In this document: in pieces, positions 16,635 to 25,096 of the stretch | How positions within the stretch are numbered: the stretch's first letter is position 1 | Layout of the letters: each line of letters opens with the position of its first letter | The notes under the pieces: generated by a model | Databases searched by the model: none | What the model was told of the DNA's origin: nothing | Seen by the model: the letters and a program-made list of their open reading frames with translations, nothing else | Made by a program: the position numbers and the translations under genes | Source: Dysgonomonas sp. Marseille-P4361 | GTDB lineage: Bacteria; Bacteroidota; Bacteroidia; Bacteroidales; Dysgonomonadaceae | Assembly (NCBI RefSeq): GCF_900343125.1 | Contig: NZ_OPYL01000003.1 | Coordinates: 310,001-374,000 of the forward strand | Direction: 5' to 3' | DNA length: 64,000 bases

Positions 16635-17819
16635 TTATAAAACAAACTTCAGACAAACAGGCATATCTACTATTATATCCTGACGGGTATCTTCCAGCAA
16701 TCCTGTTTTAGAATCAATTAGGAATACTTGAATTGTATTATCATCGCGGCTGGCGACAAGCAAGAATTTTCCATTCGGAGTAATTACAAAATTACGAGGA
16801 TGTTTGTTGGTCGGTTGATAACCCACTTTTGTTAGTGATCCATCAAGCTGATTGATAGAAAAGACAGCAATTCCATCTCCTTCCAGACGATGCGATGTAT
16901 ACAGAAACCTTCCATCGGGAGACACATGTATATCTGCACTACCTCCGGCATTCAAGGTATCTGCCTGTATCGCTTGAAACTCGCTAAAATCGCCAGTCTC
17001 TTTACTATAATTGAAAGCGATAACTGAACCAGATAGTTCATTCAGCAAATAAACATATTTACCATTAGGATGAAAACCGAAATGCCTTGGTCCCGAGCCA
17101 TCTGCCACTTTAAAATAGGCTGGCTCTCCCGGCATCAAATAATTTGCTGAATCATTTGACACCTTGAATTTATAAATTCTATCTGTACCTAAATCTGTAG
17201 CAAATAAATAATTTCCATCGGGCGAATATTGTACGCAGTGAATATGAGGAGCATTTTGTCTTTCTGCATTAACTCCTTTTCCAGAGAAGTTTATAACCTG
17301 AGAAGCAACATCCAATACACCTTTTTCTTTTACATTGAACAATGTCATACTGCCCCCTGAATAGTTTGCTGTAACAACATGTTTTCCTCCCTCGTCAAGT
17401 GTAATGTAACAAGGATCTGCACCTCCGGTCAATTGCGTATTAATTGGAGAAATAGAACCATCCTCTTTATTAAATTCGAAAGCGTTAGCTGCCGCTGTAT
17501 TATTATTATTTTCAGCTACAGAGTAAATAAACTTCCCATCCTTACTAATCGTCAGGTATGAAGGATTATCCACCTTCTGAGAGCTACAAAACTGAGCATT
17601 TCCTGAGATTGTATCAAATTTATAAACATACACTCCTTCACTATCCCCCATCGTATATGTACCTACAAAAAGGTATAATTTCGAACTTTCTGACATGGCT
17701 TTTTCATTTATAGTATCATTCGGATCAATCGTTGATCCCGACAACTGGGCTCTATTATTATTGCAACTGATCAGGGTCGCGAATGATATGATTAAAGAGT
17801 ATAAATATAGATTTTTCAT
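16635..17819 (-). CDS. Lactonase-family seven-bladed propeller lipoprotein
   Basis: A 394-residue protein of the Pgl/YbhE lactonase family (6-phosphogluconolactonase type), with repeated blade motifs such as SPDGRFLY, HPNGKYVYLLNE and TPNGKFLLVASRD. It carries a lipoprotein signal with lipobox LISC and C19, which is unusual for cytoplasmic phosphogluconolactonases and typical of Bacteroidetes members. The histidine-containing PHIHCVQYSPDG and GPRHFGFHPNG segments match the proposed active site. A periplasmic location makes a role in the pentose phosphate pathway doubtful; hydrolysis of sugar lactones outside the cytoplasm is an alternative. Similarity to the fold is firm, the reaction is inferred. 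Confidence 0.87.
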   Translation of the reverse strand: MKNLYLYSLIISFATLISCNNNRAQLSGSTIDPNDTINEKAMSESSKLYLFVGTYTMGDSEGVYVYKFDTISGNAQFCSSQKVDNPSYLTISKDGKFIYSVAENNNNTAAANAFEFNKEDGSISPINTQLTGGADPCYITLDEGGKHVVTANYSGGSMTLFNVKEKGVLDVASQVINFSGKGVNAERQNAPHIHCVQYSPDGNYLFATDLGTDRIYKFKVSNDSANYLMPGEPAYFKVADGSGPRHFGFHPNGKYVYLLNELSGSVIAFNYSKETGDFSEFQAIQADTLNAGGSADIHVSPDGRFLYTSHRLEGDGIAVFSINQLDGSLTKVGYQPTNKHPRNFVITPNGKFLLVASRDDNTIQVFLIDSKTGLLEDTRQDIIVDMPVCLKFVL

Positions 17820-17924
17820 AGCTGTTTTAGTTTTGATTATCTATAGCAATTAGTTATAACAACAAATGAAATCAAAAAATACCGATTTCAAGCATTCTTT
17901 ATTTAGAAAATTAAAAAGAAAAAT

Positions 17925-17956
17925 TTTGTTTTAGTTGGATAAATAAACTATCTTTG
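17925..17956 (+). promoter_or_regulatory. Promoter of rpmE2
   Basis: TTTG (17925-17928), a 20-bp spacer and TATCTTTG (17949-17956) give a complete -33/-7 pair, 40 bp before the L31B start. Confidence 0.7.
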
Positions 17957-17996
17957 TCGGCTGAAAAAGAAGAAATAAATTTAAACTAACTATAAA

Positions 17997-18257
17997 ATGA
18001 AGAAAGATATTCATCCAGAAAGCTATCGTCCAGTTGTTTTCAAAGATATGTCAAATGATGAGATATTTATCTCTCGTTCTACTATCAACGCTAAAGAAAC
18101 AATTGAAGTTGACGGTGTAACGTACCCATTAGTGAAACTTGAAATCACTAGCGCATCACATCCATTCTATACAGGTAAACAAAAACTTGTGGATACTGCT
18201 GGACGTGTTGACAAGTTCATGAGCCGTTACGCTAAACGTACACAACCTAAAAAATAA
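17997..18257 (+). CDS. rpmE2: 50S ribosomal protein L31 type B
   Basis: An 86-residue L31 of the B type: it starts [19 protein letters not shown], lacks the CxxC zinc cysteines of type A, and has the [20 protein letters not shown] block. Type B forms are often kept or induced when zinc is scarce, but in this phylum they can be the only L31. It has its own promoter and a strong terminator, so it is monocistronic. Assignment is certain. Confidence 0.97.
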   Translation: MKKDIHPESYRPVVFKDMSNDEIFISRSTINAKETIEVDGVTYPLVKLEITSASHPFYTGKQKLVDTAGRVDKFMSRYAKRTQPKK

Positions 18258-18287
18258 TTAGTGTAGAAATACATTATTAGGATATAT

Positions 18288-18323
18288 AAAAAACGCTGAA
18301 TTTATAAATTCAGCGTTTTTTTA
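18288..18323. terminator. Bidirectional terminator between rpmE2 and DUF4954 gene
   Basis: AAAAAACGCTGAATTTAT is complementary to ATAAATTCAGCGTTTTTT, giving a long hairpin with T-runs on both strands, between convergent genes. Confidence 0.8.
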
Positions 18324-18326
18324 TTC

Positions 18327-20312
18327 TTATACAGCCTTGGATAGTTTAGATATCATATCTTCACCCAATTTTGTTTTGGTTTCGATATGCTTCAAGACAA
18401 TTTGCACAAAAGCATTTTCTTCAAAAATACCGCGTACTTGTTCAAAGTCTTCTTTCTGCTGATGTCTGTCACCATCCACACCAAAGCCAGTACGAGAGGA
18501 TAAAGAAAATTCCTTCTTTGCACCTTCATATATCATCTCATCTAGCTCAATTACAGCTTTACGCCATCGATTGACTATATCTATTACATCCTTAGCCGTT
18601 ATAGTATCTAAAGACAAGCCATAGTATTCCTGAATCTTTTCCCAAGCCCAAGTCCATTCAATTGTATAATAATTTTCATGGAGAACTCTGAATCTATCAC
18701 TTATTTCTTCTATTCTAGTAATTACCCCTGCCTCTATATCATCAATCAGTCTATCTATTTCGGAACGGGGAACTAATACTCCTCCGATATCACTCCATTC
18801 TTTCAACCCGACATCTGTATTCGGCTTTAGGCACGCTCTTATTTCCTCATCATTGCGACAAGGACAATTAGACAGTCTTGATATAATAGAGTTACCCAAG
18901 AACTTATTTATAGCCATATCATACAATTTCAATCCTCGCCGAAGAGAAATTCCTTTGATTTGACAGTTTTGATAGGTGTATAAACTAGAGACTTCTCCAC
19001 ACGTTTTTTGCAATCCTTTTAAAATATCAACAGCCTTAAACATCTTTTGTACCGTATAAGGACTTAGCAGGTTAAAGTTTATCTGATCTAATTTATTGGG
19101 ATCTTTACGTCTGTCGCGTTTAGGAAACTTCTGTGCATCACGTATTGTACCTACACTCCGCAAATTTATCCCCGGTACTAAAACAGTTTCGTTATTATCT
19201 TCAATCAGGTATGAGAATGGCATATCAGAAGTATCTGAGTTATGGTTATGCCTTCCCATGATCAAAGAAAATGCACCTATACGCGAAGGCCAAAGTATAT
19301 ATGAATTACTGGTTGTTTTACCTCCCCGTTCAACAATGCCTTGATGTATAGGTCCCAGTTTATACATATGATTACTCTGATTGGAACCTGAACCTGCATT
19401 CATAAAAGAGAACATTCCGGCTATCAACAGAGTTGATTTATGATGTGTTACCGTATAGGGCCCTGCAAACAGAGAACATGCCTCTCCGTTTTCTCCCTGA
19501 CAATTACTAAAGAACAGTGAGTCACTTGCCGAATAAGTATGTCCTAATTGACAGGCTTGACCAACAAAACAACGAGTTAGCATTGTTCCATCTTCTACTT
19601 TTGAGCCCGAACATATAATAAAATCGTTGGCAATAACACTATAACCTATATGAACTGGATCATATTCGTTACTGTTGATACTTCCATTTTCCAGATAACG
19701 AGCACCTTCTATAGCAGCAAAATCCCCGATTCGAACATTTTTTACAGCTCCGGTATTTACAATTACAACATTATTTCCTACTGTCCCCATTATTGAAGCT
19801 TGCTGCTCCGAATAATCAATGATCATCTCCTGTAGTTTCTTTATTAATACAGGACGGTGACGATAGAAAGATAAAATATAGGCTACATGAGCTGTTAAAT
19901 TATCATACATCATAACCTCACGTCCTCCTGTCTCGTTCAGTACAGAGACTTCTACTCCATTACCAAAAGTAGATTTTTCATCTACATACAGATGATGTAT
20001 ATTCTGAATACGAACCTTACTTCCTATACGATAGTTAGCAATATAATTTTGAACATGCTCAATCAATACATTATCCCCTAGTTCGCAGTTATGAAGGCAT
20101 ACACCATTCAAGCCAGAATGTTTCTTCAATCCACCCGGTAAAACGAACTCTTCTTCAAAAAGACCTAACTTAATTTTCCCGGAAAAAGTTGTATTGTTTA
20201 TATAATCAGGGGTAAAAAGAGGGTGAACTTTTATATTCTCCCAACAATCGGCCTTACAACCCTGAGCCTCTAAAGTCTCAATTTCTAATGTGGATAAATT
20301 ACGATATTTCAT
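18327..20312 (-). CDS. DUF4954 left-handed beta-helix protein
   Basis: A 661-residue protein of the DUF4954 family, well conserved in Bacteroidetes but not assigned a function. Residues ~60-380 hold hexapeptide-like turns (for example LGDNVLIEHV, IGSKVRIQNI, VRIGDFAAIE, VEDGTMLTRC), which indicate a left-handed parallel beta-helix as in sugar-nucleotide and acyl transferases. The second half is mainly helical and contains NCPCRNDEE and a WTWAWEKIQEYYG segment. No signal peptide is present, so it is cytoplasmic. The hexapeptide fold suggests an acyl- or nucleotidyltransferase role or a trimeric scaffold; this is inference. It is monocistronic and ends at a shared hairpin with rpmE2. Confidence 0.85.
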   Translation of the reverse strand: MKYRNLSTLEIETLEAQGCKADCWENIKVHPLFTPDYINNTTFSGKIKLGLFEEEFVLPGGLKKHSGLNGVCLHNCELGDNVLIEHVQNYIANYRIGSKVRIQNIHHLYVDEKSTFGNGVEVSVLNETGGREVMMYDNLTAHVAYILSFYRHRPVLIKKLQEMIIDYSEQQASIMGTVGNNVVIVNTGAVKNVRIGDFAAIEGARYLENGSINSNEYDPVHIGYSVIANDFIICSGSKVEDGTMLTRCFVGQACQLGHTYSASDSLFFSNCQGENGEACSLFAGPYTVTHHKSTLLIAGMFSFMNAGSGSNQSNHMYKLGPIHQGIVERGGKTTSNSYILWPSRIGAFSLIMGRHNHNSDTSDMPFSYLIEDNNETVLVPGINLRSVGTIRDAQKFPKRDRRKDPNKLDQINFNLLSPYTVQKMFKAVDILKGLQKTCGEVSSLYTYQNCQIKGISLRRGLKLYDMAINKFLGNSIISRLSNCPCRNDEEIRACLKPNTDVGLKEWSDIGGVLVPRSEIDRLIDDIEAGVITRIEEISDRFRVLHENYYTIEWTWAWEKIQEYYGLSLDTITAKDVIDIVNRWRKAVIELDEMIYEGAKKEFSLSSRTGFGVDGDRHQQKEDFEQVRGIFEENAFVQIVLKHIETKTKLGEDMISKLSKAV

Positions 20313-20415
20313 TTGTATAGTGATAAATAAAATTTAAAGATAGGACAAAAACAGCATTTTAGATGATGCTTTTAAAGCAAACAAAAAACCATAATTTTAA
20401 CACATAATACTGTAT

Positions 20416-20462
20416 AAAAAAAGGTTGCTGATTAAAAACACTTTAACCTGCAACCTTTTTAT
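20416..20462 (-). terminator. Terminator after the 849-residue lipoprotein gene
   Basis: AAAAAGGTTGC pairs with GCAACCTTTTT across a 21-nt loop. On the minus strand the stem is followed by a T-run. It ends the gene that stops at 20485. Confidence 0.7.
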
Positions 20463-20484
20463 TGTGTAATAAAATTATTAACTA

Positions 20485-23034
20485 TTAGTCTTCTCCCGAA
20501 GCTTTTGCAGCCTCTACATATTCGTCAGAAAAAGTTACACCTGCATTTTCATCGATTAAACCAGCATCAACTGCTGATGATGCAATTTTCTCTAATCTAT
20601 CCTGTAGATTATTCTTCTTCACTAACTCTATTATTTCCGGATCTAACTGAGTACGATACACTTTAGTAGGATCTAATTCACAGGATTTTAATAAGTGATT
20701 AACCGCATCCGCTTCATTTTTAGAACGAACATTTAATATCGCTAACAAATACTCTGTATTGCTAGTTTGAGGTAACTCATTAAGCAACTCGTAAGCCTTA
20801 ACATTATAACCCATACAAGCTAAACAAAGCGCTGTATTATAGTCCGGATAGTTAGATAGTATCTCTATTGCTTCCCAATATTTTCTATCTTGCAACAACT
20901 GGATACCCTTTTGATAATCTGGTCTTTCATCCACCTGAACTTCAACTTTATCCGACATGTTAGGACGAGTCATATTGAATTCAATACTAGCTTTATTTAG
21001 TAAAGGATAGATTTCTTCTTTTATTATCTTGTAATCCTGAGGATACATTTTCTTGATCGTTTCTTCTGTCCTATCTGGGAATACTGCACTTCTTAACGTA
21101 TCTAAAATAGCTTCTTTATTCATCAGGTCTGATCTTTTATTTACCTGAGCAGCCAATGTATTCCAGTCTTCTCCACTAAAACGTACTTTGAATATATTAT
21201 CACCACCATCTACCAGTTTAGCAAAATGCTTTTGTAAAGCTTCTGCACGTTTCATTGATAGTTCTGAATTCTTATCATAAGTTCCATCCAATGAAGTAGA
21301 CACATTGATAATAACACTATCCATAGTTAACTTACCTTTTTCTGTAAATGTTTTGTAAGTTTCCATTACCTTATCAATTTCTGCTTTATTATCTCCGGTC
21401 TTGATATTAAAGGTAGCTCTTCCTGTTTGAAATTTAGGGTATATCACCATACTATTGAATAAATCCCTATACAGAGTTGTTCTTTTTACAATCAGCGATG
21501 TATCAACTAATTGAGACAAAGAAGATATATAATAAGCAAGTGTATCTGACATCGGTTGCACAAATCGACTTCTGTCAACAGCATCAACAGTCGTATTTAG
21601 AGCAAGACGCACACTCTTCAATCCCGGAGTTGCAGGATAATCTTGCTTATAATAGTAATAAAAATCTTTATCAGATTCGATGATTGTATCAACACGTAGG
21701 TTTGTCTCATATGGGAAAACAATCAGTTCCTTGCGTTTTTCTTCTTTCATCGCATCTCTCATTTCATTCAATGCGATCTCATCATATTTATAATGACTCT
21801 CTGCGATCTGAATAGAATCTTGAACTGAAAGGTATTGATTCATAATTTCATCCATACTTCTTCCCGACTTATACAATTCTCTGAATCGTTCAGGAATATT
21901 GCTCAAATCCTCTCCATCAAGAACAATAGTTTGGAAGTTCTTATCAAAGTTCTTCATATAACGAGCATATGCACCTATTGTATCTTTACCATTTGCCCAA
22001 TCACGAACCACCCATTCACGGGCTTTTTGTGAATATTTTTTATAAAAATCCACGCGATATTCGTTACGTTGCTCTACAGCAATCATACCCTTATCGATAT
22101 TCTTAGGCTTTAGGTGTTTATTCATATAGTTTGCAAAGAAGCCAGTAGTATCTTTTCCTTTTGCCACTTCTTTCATAGCTTGAATTCTGGCTTTTCGCAC
22201 ATGTTCATGATAAAGTTTTTTGTCGTAGCCTAACTTTTGAGCTTCCCTCAAAGCCTCAAGACGATCTTTCTCCTTTTTCCAAGCTTCATAATCTGATTGA
22301 TTACTCCACTCTTTGTGATACTGATTGTAATAGAATTCTTGTTGAAAAGCAATATCTTGTTTTACTCCGTCATAATCTACAAAAACACTATCATACGCAT
22401 TCTTGTCAACTATTGAATTTAAATAGGCATCATAATCCGCATATGATTGCTTTTGTAAGGCAGCAAAAGTATTCCCTTTAAGGACCACTTCCTTAAGAGG
22501 TACTATAGAGTCATTATGAAATAATTTCGGAGCTAAAGTAACCCTAAAATTAGTAGATAATAATTCTTTAGGTACTCGAAGCACAAAATCTACATTTATT
22601 TTACCATCCTGCTCTGGAGTAAAACGAGATTTTGCAGTTACTGTTACTTCTCCAAGTTGCTGTACTTCACTAAGATTTATATCTTTATTATTCTCAGAGT
22701 TATTGAAAGTAATAACCTCTTCATTTTTAAACGTAACTTGCTCCGACACAACTCGTCCGGCTGTTCCACCTGTTCCTTCTACAATAGGCAAAGCAATGCC
22801 TGGACGTTTTGACTGCATAAACAAGTCTTTCACCATTGCATCCCCTGTTGTTTTAGGGATTTTCACTCTTACTTCTTGAGGTTTAAAACCCGCATTGGGG
22901 TCACGAGATGCCTTTATATCTCTCACTGAATGTGAGGTTGAGCATGACATAAAAATAAATAAAAACAAACACGTATTTAGAAAAACGTGCACAGAAAATG
23001 ATCTAGGAAATTTTTTGTGAGTTTGATTTCTCAT
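20485..23034 (-). CDS. Large lipoprotein with OmpA-like segment and TPR-like C-terminus
   Basis: An 849-residue protein I cannot place in a named family. A signal peptide ends at lipobox FMSC (C31). Residues ~130-200 form a beta-rich part (VTVTAKSRFTPEQDG). Residues ~235-380 are highly charged and helical, with a degenerate internal repeat GKDTTGFFANYMNKHL / GKDTIGAYARYMKNFD. Residues ~580-640 resemble an OmpA-type peptidoglycan-binding core (SVIINVSTSLDGTYDKN, then LSMKRAEALQKHF). Residues ~720-830 look like tetratricopeptide helices. This suggests a cell-envelope scaffold that may touch peptidoglycan. A -7-like TATCTTTG is at 23085-23092 (minus). It stands alone between hairpins. Function unknown. 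Confidence 0.8.
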   Translation of the reverse strand: MRNQTHKKFPRSFSVHVFLNTCLFLFIFMSCSTSHSVRDIKASRDPNAGFKPQEVRVKIPKTTGDAMVKDLFMQSKRPGIALPIVEGTGGTAGRVVSEQVTFKNEEVITFNNSENNKDINLSEVQQLGEVTVTAKSRFTPEQDGKINVDFVLRVPKELLSTNFRVTLAPKLFHNDSIVPLKEVVLKGNTFAALQKQSYADYDAYLNSIVDKNAYDSVFVDYDGVKQDIAFQQEFYYNQYHKEWSNQSDYEAWKKEKDRLEALREAQKLGYDKKLYHEHVRKARIQAMKEVAKGKDTTGFFANYMNKHLKPKNIDKGMIAVEQRNEYRVDFYKKYSQKAREWVVRDWANGKDTIGAYARYMKNFDKNFQTIVLDGEDLSNIPERFRELYKSGRSMDEIMNQYLSVQDSIQIAESHYKYDEIALNEMRDAMKEEKRKELIVFPYETNLRVDTIIESDKDFYYYYKQDYPATPGLKSVRLALNTTVDAVDRSRFVQPMSDTLAYYISSLSQLVDTSLIVKRTTLYRDLFNSMVIYPKFQTGRATFNIKTGDNKAEIDKVMETYKTFTEKGKLTMDSVIINVSTSLDGTYDKNSELSMKRAEALQKHFAKLVDGGDNIFKVRFSGEDWNTLAAQVNKRSDLMNKEAILDTLRSAVFPDRTEETIKKMYPQDYKIIKEEIYPLLNKASIEFNMTRPNMSDKVEVQVDERPDYQKGIQLLQDRKYWEAIEILSNYPDYNTALCLACMGYNVKAYELLNELPQTSNTEYLLAILNVRSKNEADAVNHLLKSCELDPTKVYRTQLDPEIIELVKKNNLQDRLEKIASSAVDAGLIDENAGVTFSDEYVEAAKASGED

Positions 23035-23251
23035 ACCTAATATTGTCTAGTAATTGTAATGTAAAGCTTTGATTAATTCCGGTGCAAAGATAATTATATA
23101 TCTGTAAATTAGAGTTAATAATATGTTATTTTTTATTTGCCCCCTTTTTATCGTGTTTATTTAACACCATTTTGCAAAGAAATAAGAAAAAACCTAAACT
23201 ACCAATTAGTTTAGGTTTTCTTATTCAATTATTTTATTTTTCCTTCTTATA
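23035..23251. other. Intergenic region between the large lipoprotein and the Arc-like pseudogene
   Basis: This stretch holds the probable -7 element of the lipoprotein gene at 23085-23092 and a terminator at 23184-23223 for the SPFH unit. No gene was seen in it. Confidence 0.5.
23184..23223 (-). terminator. Terminator of the SPFH/Arc-like unit
   Basis: ACCTAAACT (23192-23200) pairs with AGTTTAGGT (23208-23216), and flanking A and T runs extend the stem. On the minus strand it is followed by a T-rich run. Confidence 0.7.
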
Positions 23252-23406
23252 TCACCCTGCTTTCCGAAAAGCCTGATCTAAAAGATATTGTATTTGTGCA
23301 TTGGTACTGCGAAACTCATCTGCAGCCCATTTTCTATTGCTTCCATCATTTCCTGATCCACACGCAACACAAAACTCTTGACAGATGTTTCTTTCTTTTG
23401 CCACAA
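23252..23406 (-). pseudogene. Frameshifted Arc-like (ribbon-helix-helix) small protein gene
   Basis: Two adjacent leftward frames join into one recognisable protein. One frame gives [20 protein letters not shown] and the other gives [20 protein letters not shown] ending at TGA 23252. Together they match Bacteroidetes Arc-family/RHH proteins, which read FVLRVD...[14 protein letters not shown]. The join needs one extra A in the A-run at about 23331-23334 (plus-strand CCCATTTTC). The 5' end is also irregular: only a TTG at 23406 is in frame, whereas a GTG two bases on is out of frame. It follows the SPFH gene in the same direction with no terminator between. Either the gene is broken or the read has a one-base error. 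Confidence 0.7.
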
Positions 23407-23487
23407 TAATCAAATTTTCATTAAGATATTTTACAATTGACTGAGATTACCATCATTGCTAATATTCGACTCTGTCCATAATCATTA

Positions 23488-24387
23488 TCAATGATGTAAT
23501 GTCCCTGCATTTACAATAGGTTGAGCCGACTCATCCGCACATAATACCACCAGAAGATTGCTCACCATTGCAGCTTTACGCTCTTCATCCAATTCTACGA
23601 TCTGATCTCTTTGCAGTTTCTCTAAAGCTAACTGGACCATACTCACCGCTCCTTCTACAATTTTTTCGCGAGCAGCAATAATAGCATCTGCTTGCTGACG
23701 ACGTAACATCACACTTGCAATTTCAGCAGCATATGCCAAATAATTGATACGAGCTTCAATCACCTCAATGCCTGCAATAGCCAAGCGACTATTCAATTCG
23801 TCCTCGAGACGTTGACTTACTTCATCACCATCCGAGCGCAATGTAATTTCATCTTCCTTACTATTATTATTGTCATAAGCATACATACCTGCAACCTGAC
23901 GCAAAGCTGCATCACTCTGTATTTGCACAAAATTAGAAGCCGCCGTCATCACTCCACGACCTGCCGAATCGATATCAAATGTCGCCTTATAGGTATCTTT
24001 TACTTTCCAGACTAACACCGCCCCGATCATAATAGGATTACCTACTTTATCATTCACCTTTACCGGTTCGATATCTAAGTTACGAGCTCTGATAGGAATT
24101 CTTCGTGTTGTATAAAATGGATTTACCCAGAAAAATCCATTATCAGTAAGGGTTCCTTTATATTTTCCAAAAAATATCATAACACGTGTCTCATTGGGTT
24201 CTATCATAACCAAGCCATAGAATAAGGCAGGAAGTGTAATAACCAGTCCAACTACACCTATTGTCACTAGTATCTGATCTTGACTTACGATCATTGCGAC
24301 ACATACAGCGACCAAAACAACAGCTACAAAGACCGCTAAAAAACCAGAGATTTTAGCACCCTCAAATTTTCTTTCTTGTGTTCCCAT
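23488..24387 (-). CDS. SPFH/Band 7 domain membrane protein
   Basis: A 299-residue protein. Residues ~10-65 hold two hydrophobic segments separated by a short turn. An SPFH (prohibitin/stomatin-like) domain follows, with ETRVMIFFGKYKGTL, RIPIRARNLDIEPV and AALRQVAGMYAYD, then a helical segment with MLRRQQADAIIAAREKIVEG. SPFH proteins form oligomeric scaffolds in membrane microdomains and often regulate proteases. The genes around give no partner except the downstream Arc-like remnant, a pairing I recall from other Bacteroidales genomes. Specific role unknown. Confidence 0.9.
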   Translation of the reverse strand: MGTQERKFEGAKISGFLAVFVAVVLVAVCVAMIVSQDQILVTIGVVGLVITLPALFYGLVMIEPNETRVMIFFGKYKGTLTDNGFFWVNPFYTTRRIPIRARNLDIEPVKVNDKVGNPIMIGAVLVWKVKDTYKATFDIDSAGRGVMTAASNFVQIQSDAALRQVAGMYAYDNNNSKEDEITLRSDGDEVSQRLEDELNSRLAIAGIEVIEARINYLAYAAEIASVMLRRQQADAIIAAREKIVEGAVSMVQLALEKLQRDQIVELDEERKAAMVSNLLVVLCADESAQPIVNAGTLHH

Positions 24388-24462
24388 ATTCTATATTTAT
24401 AATATTAAAATGATATCATAATATTAGTCATTTTTATTCTATAAAACAAGCCATAAAAAACA

Positions 24463-24491
24463 AGAAAGCATCAGAAATTTCTGATGCTTTC
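24463..24491 (-). terminator. Terminator after the cobalamin genes
   Basis: GAAAGCATCAGAAA pairs perfectly with TTTCTGATGCTTTC with almost no loop beyond the central AT. It closes the cobQ-cobD-cobC run. Confidence 0.7.
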
Positions 24492-24521
24492 ATATATAAC
24501 TCGTATCGGCTTGCAAAAGTC

Positions 24522-25037
24522 TTACATTTCGAATTCTAAAACTTCTCCGTAAGGGACTAATTTATCAAAAGCTCCTTGTAAGTCCGTTTCTTTAAAGTAG
24601 GTTCTGAAGCAATTTATAACTCCCCCATGAGCAAAGATTATCACCGTCTGGTAATCAGTTTCTTTTAGTTCTTCAATAAAGGAACTTACACGTGCATACA
24701 TATGCTGAAAAGATTCTCCATTAGGAGCAGGATTATTTACCCAATCTTTTTCCCATGCTGTCATATCAATCTTATCCCATTCGTGCATTTCCCAATCGCC
24801 GAAATGTAATTCTTTTAATCGGTCATAGAGCTGAATATCCGTATAACCACAATATTCTGCCAGCTTTTTAGCACGGCTCAAAGGACTGGAGAAAACAGCA
24901 TCGTAGTTTACATCTTTCAGTTTTTGCTTTACTACTTCAGCCTCAGCCTCGAATGTTTCTTTCAGTGGCACATCTGTTTGCCCGTAACAGATTCCTGAAA
25001 CAGCTACAGATGTGTGTCGAACTATATATATTTTCAT
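24522..25037 (-). CDS. cobC: Histidine phosphatase, probable alpha-ribazole phosphatase CobC
   Basis: A 171-residue histidine phosphatase. The catalytic motif is IYIVRHTSV (RHT variant of RHG), with SSPLSRAKKLAEY and late-chain FAHGGVINCF providing the second histidine. The GICYGQTDVPL and LHFGDWEMHEWD segments are typical of CobC. CobC removes phosphate from alpha-ribazole-phosphate (or adenosylcobalamin-phosphate) at the end of lower-ligand assembly. It follows cobD by about 60 bp in the same direction, which supports the cobalamin assignment over a generic phosphoglycerate mutase. Confidence 0.85.
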   Translation of the reverse strand: MKIYIVRHTSVAVSGICYGQTDVPLKETFEAEAEVVKQKLKDVNYDAVFSSPLSRAKKLAEYCGYTDIQLYDRLKELHFGDWEMHEWDKIDMTAWEKDWVNNPAPNGESFQHMYARVSSFIEELKETDYQTVIIFAHGGVINCFRTYFKETDLQGAFDKLVPYGEVLEFEM

Positions 25038-25096
25038 AAGTTATTAACTCTTTTCGAGAAGATTTTCTCTTTTTGGTTTAGGCAAAAATAACAAAA

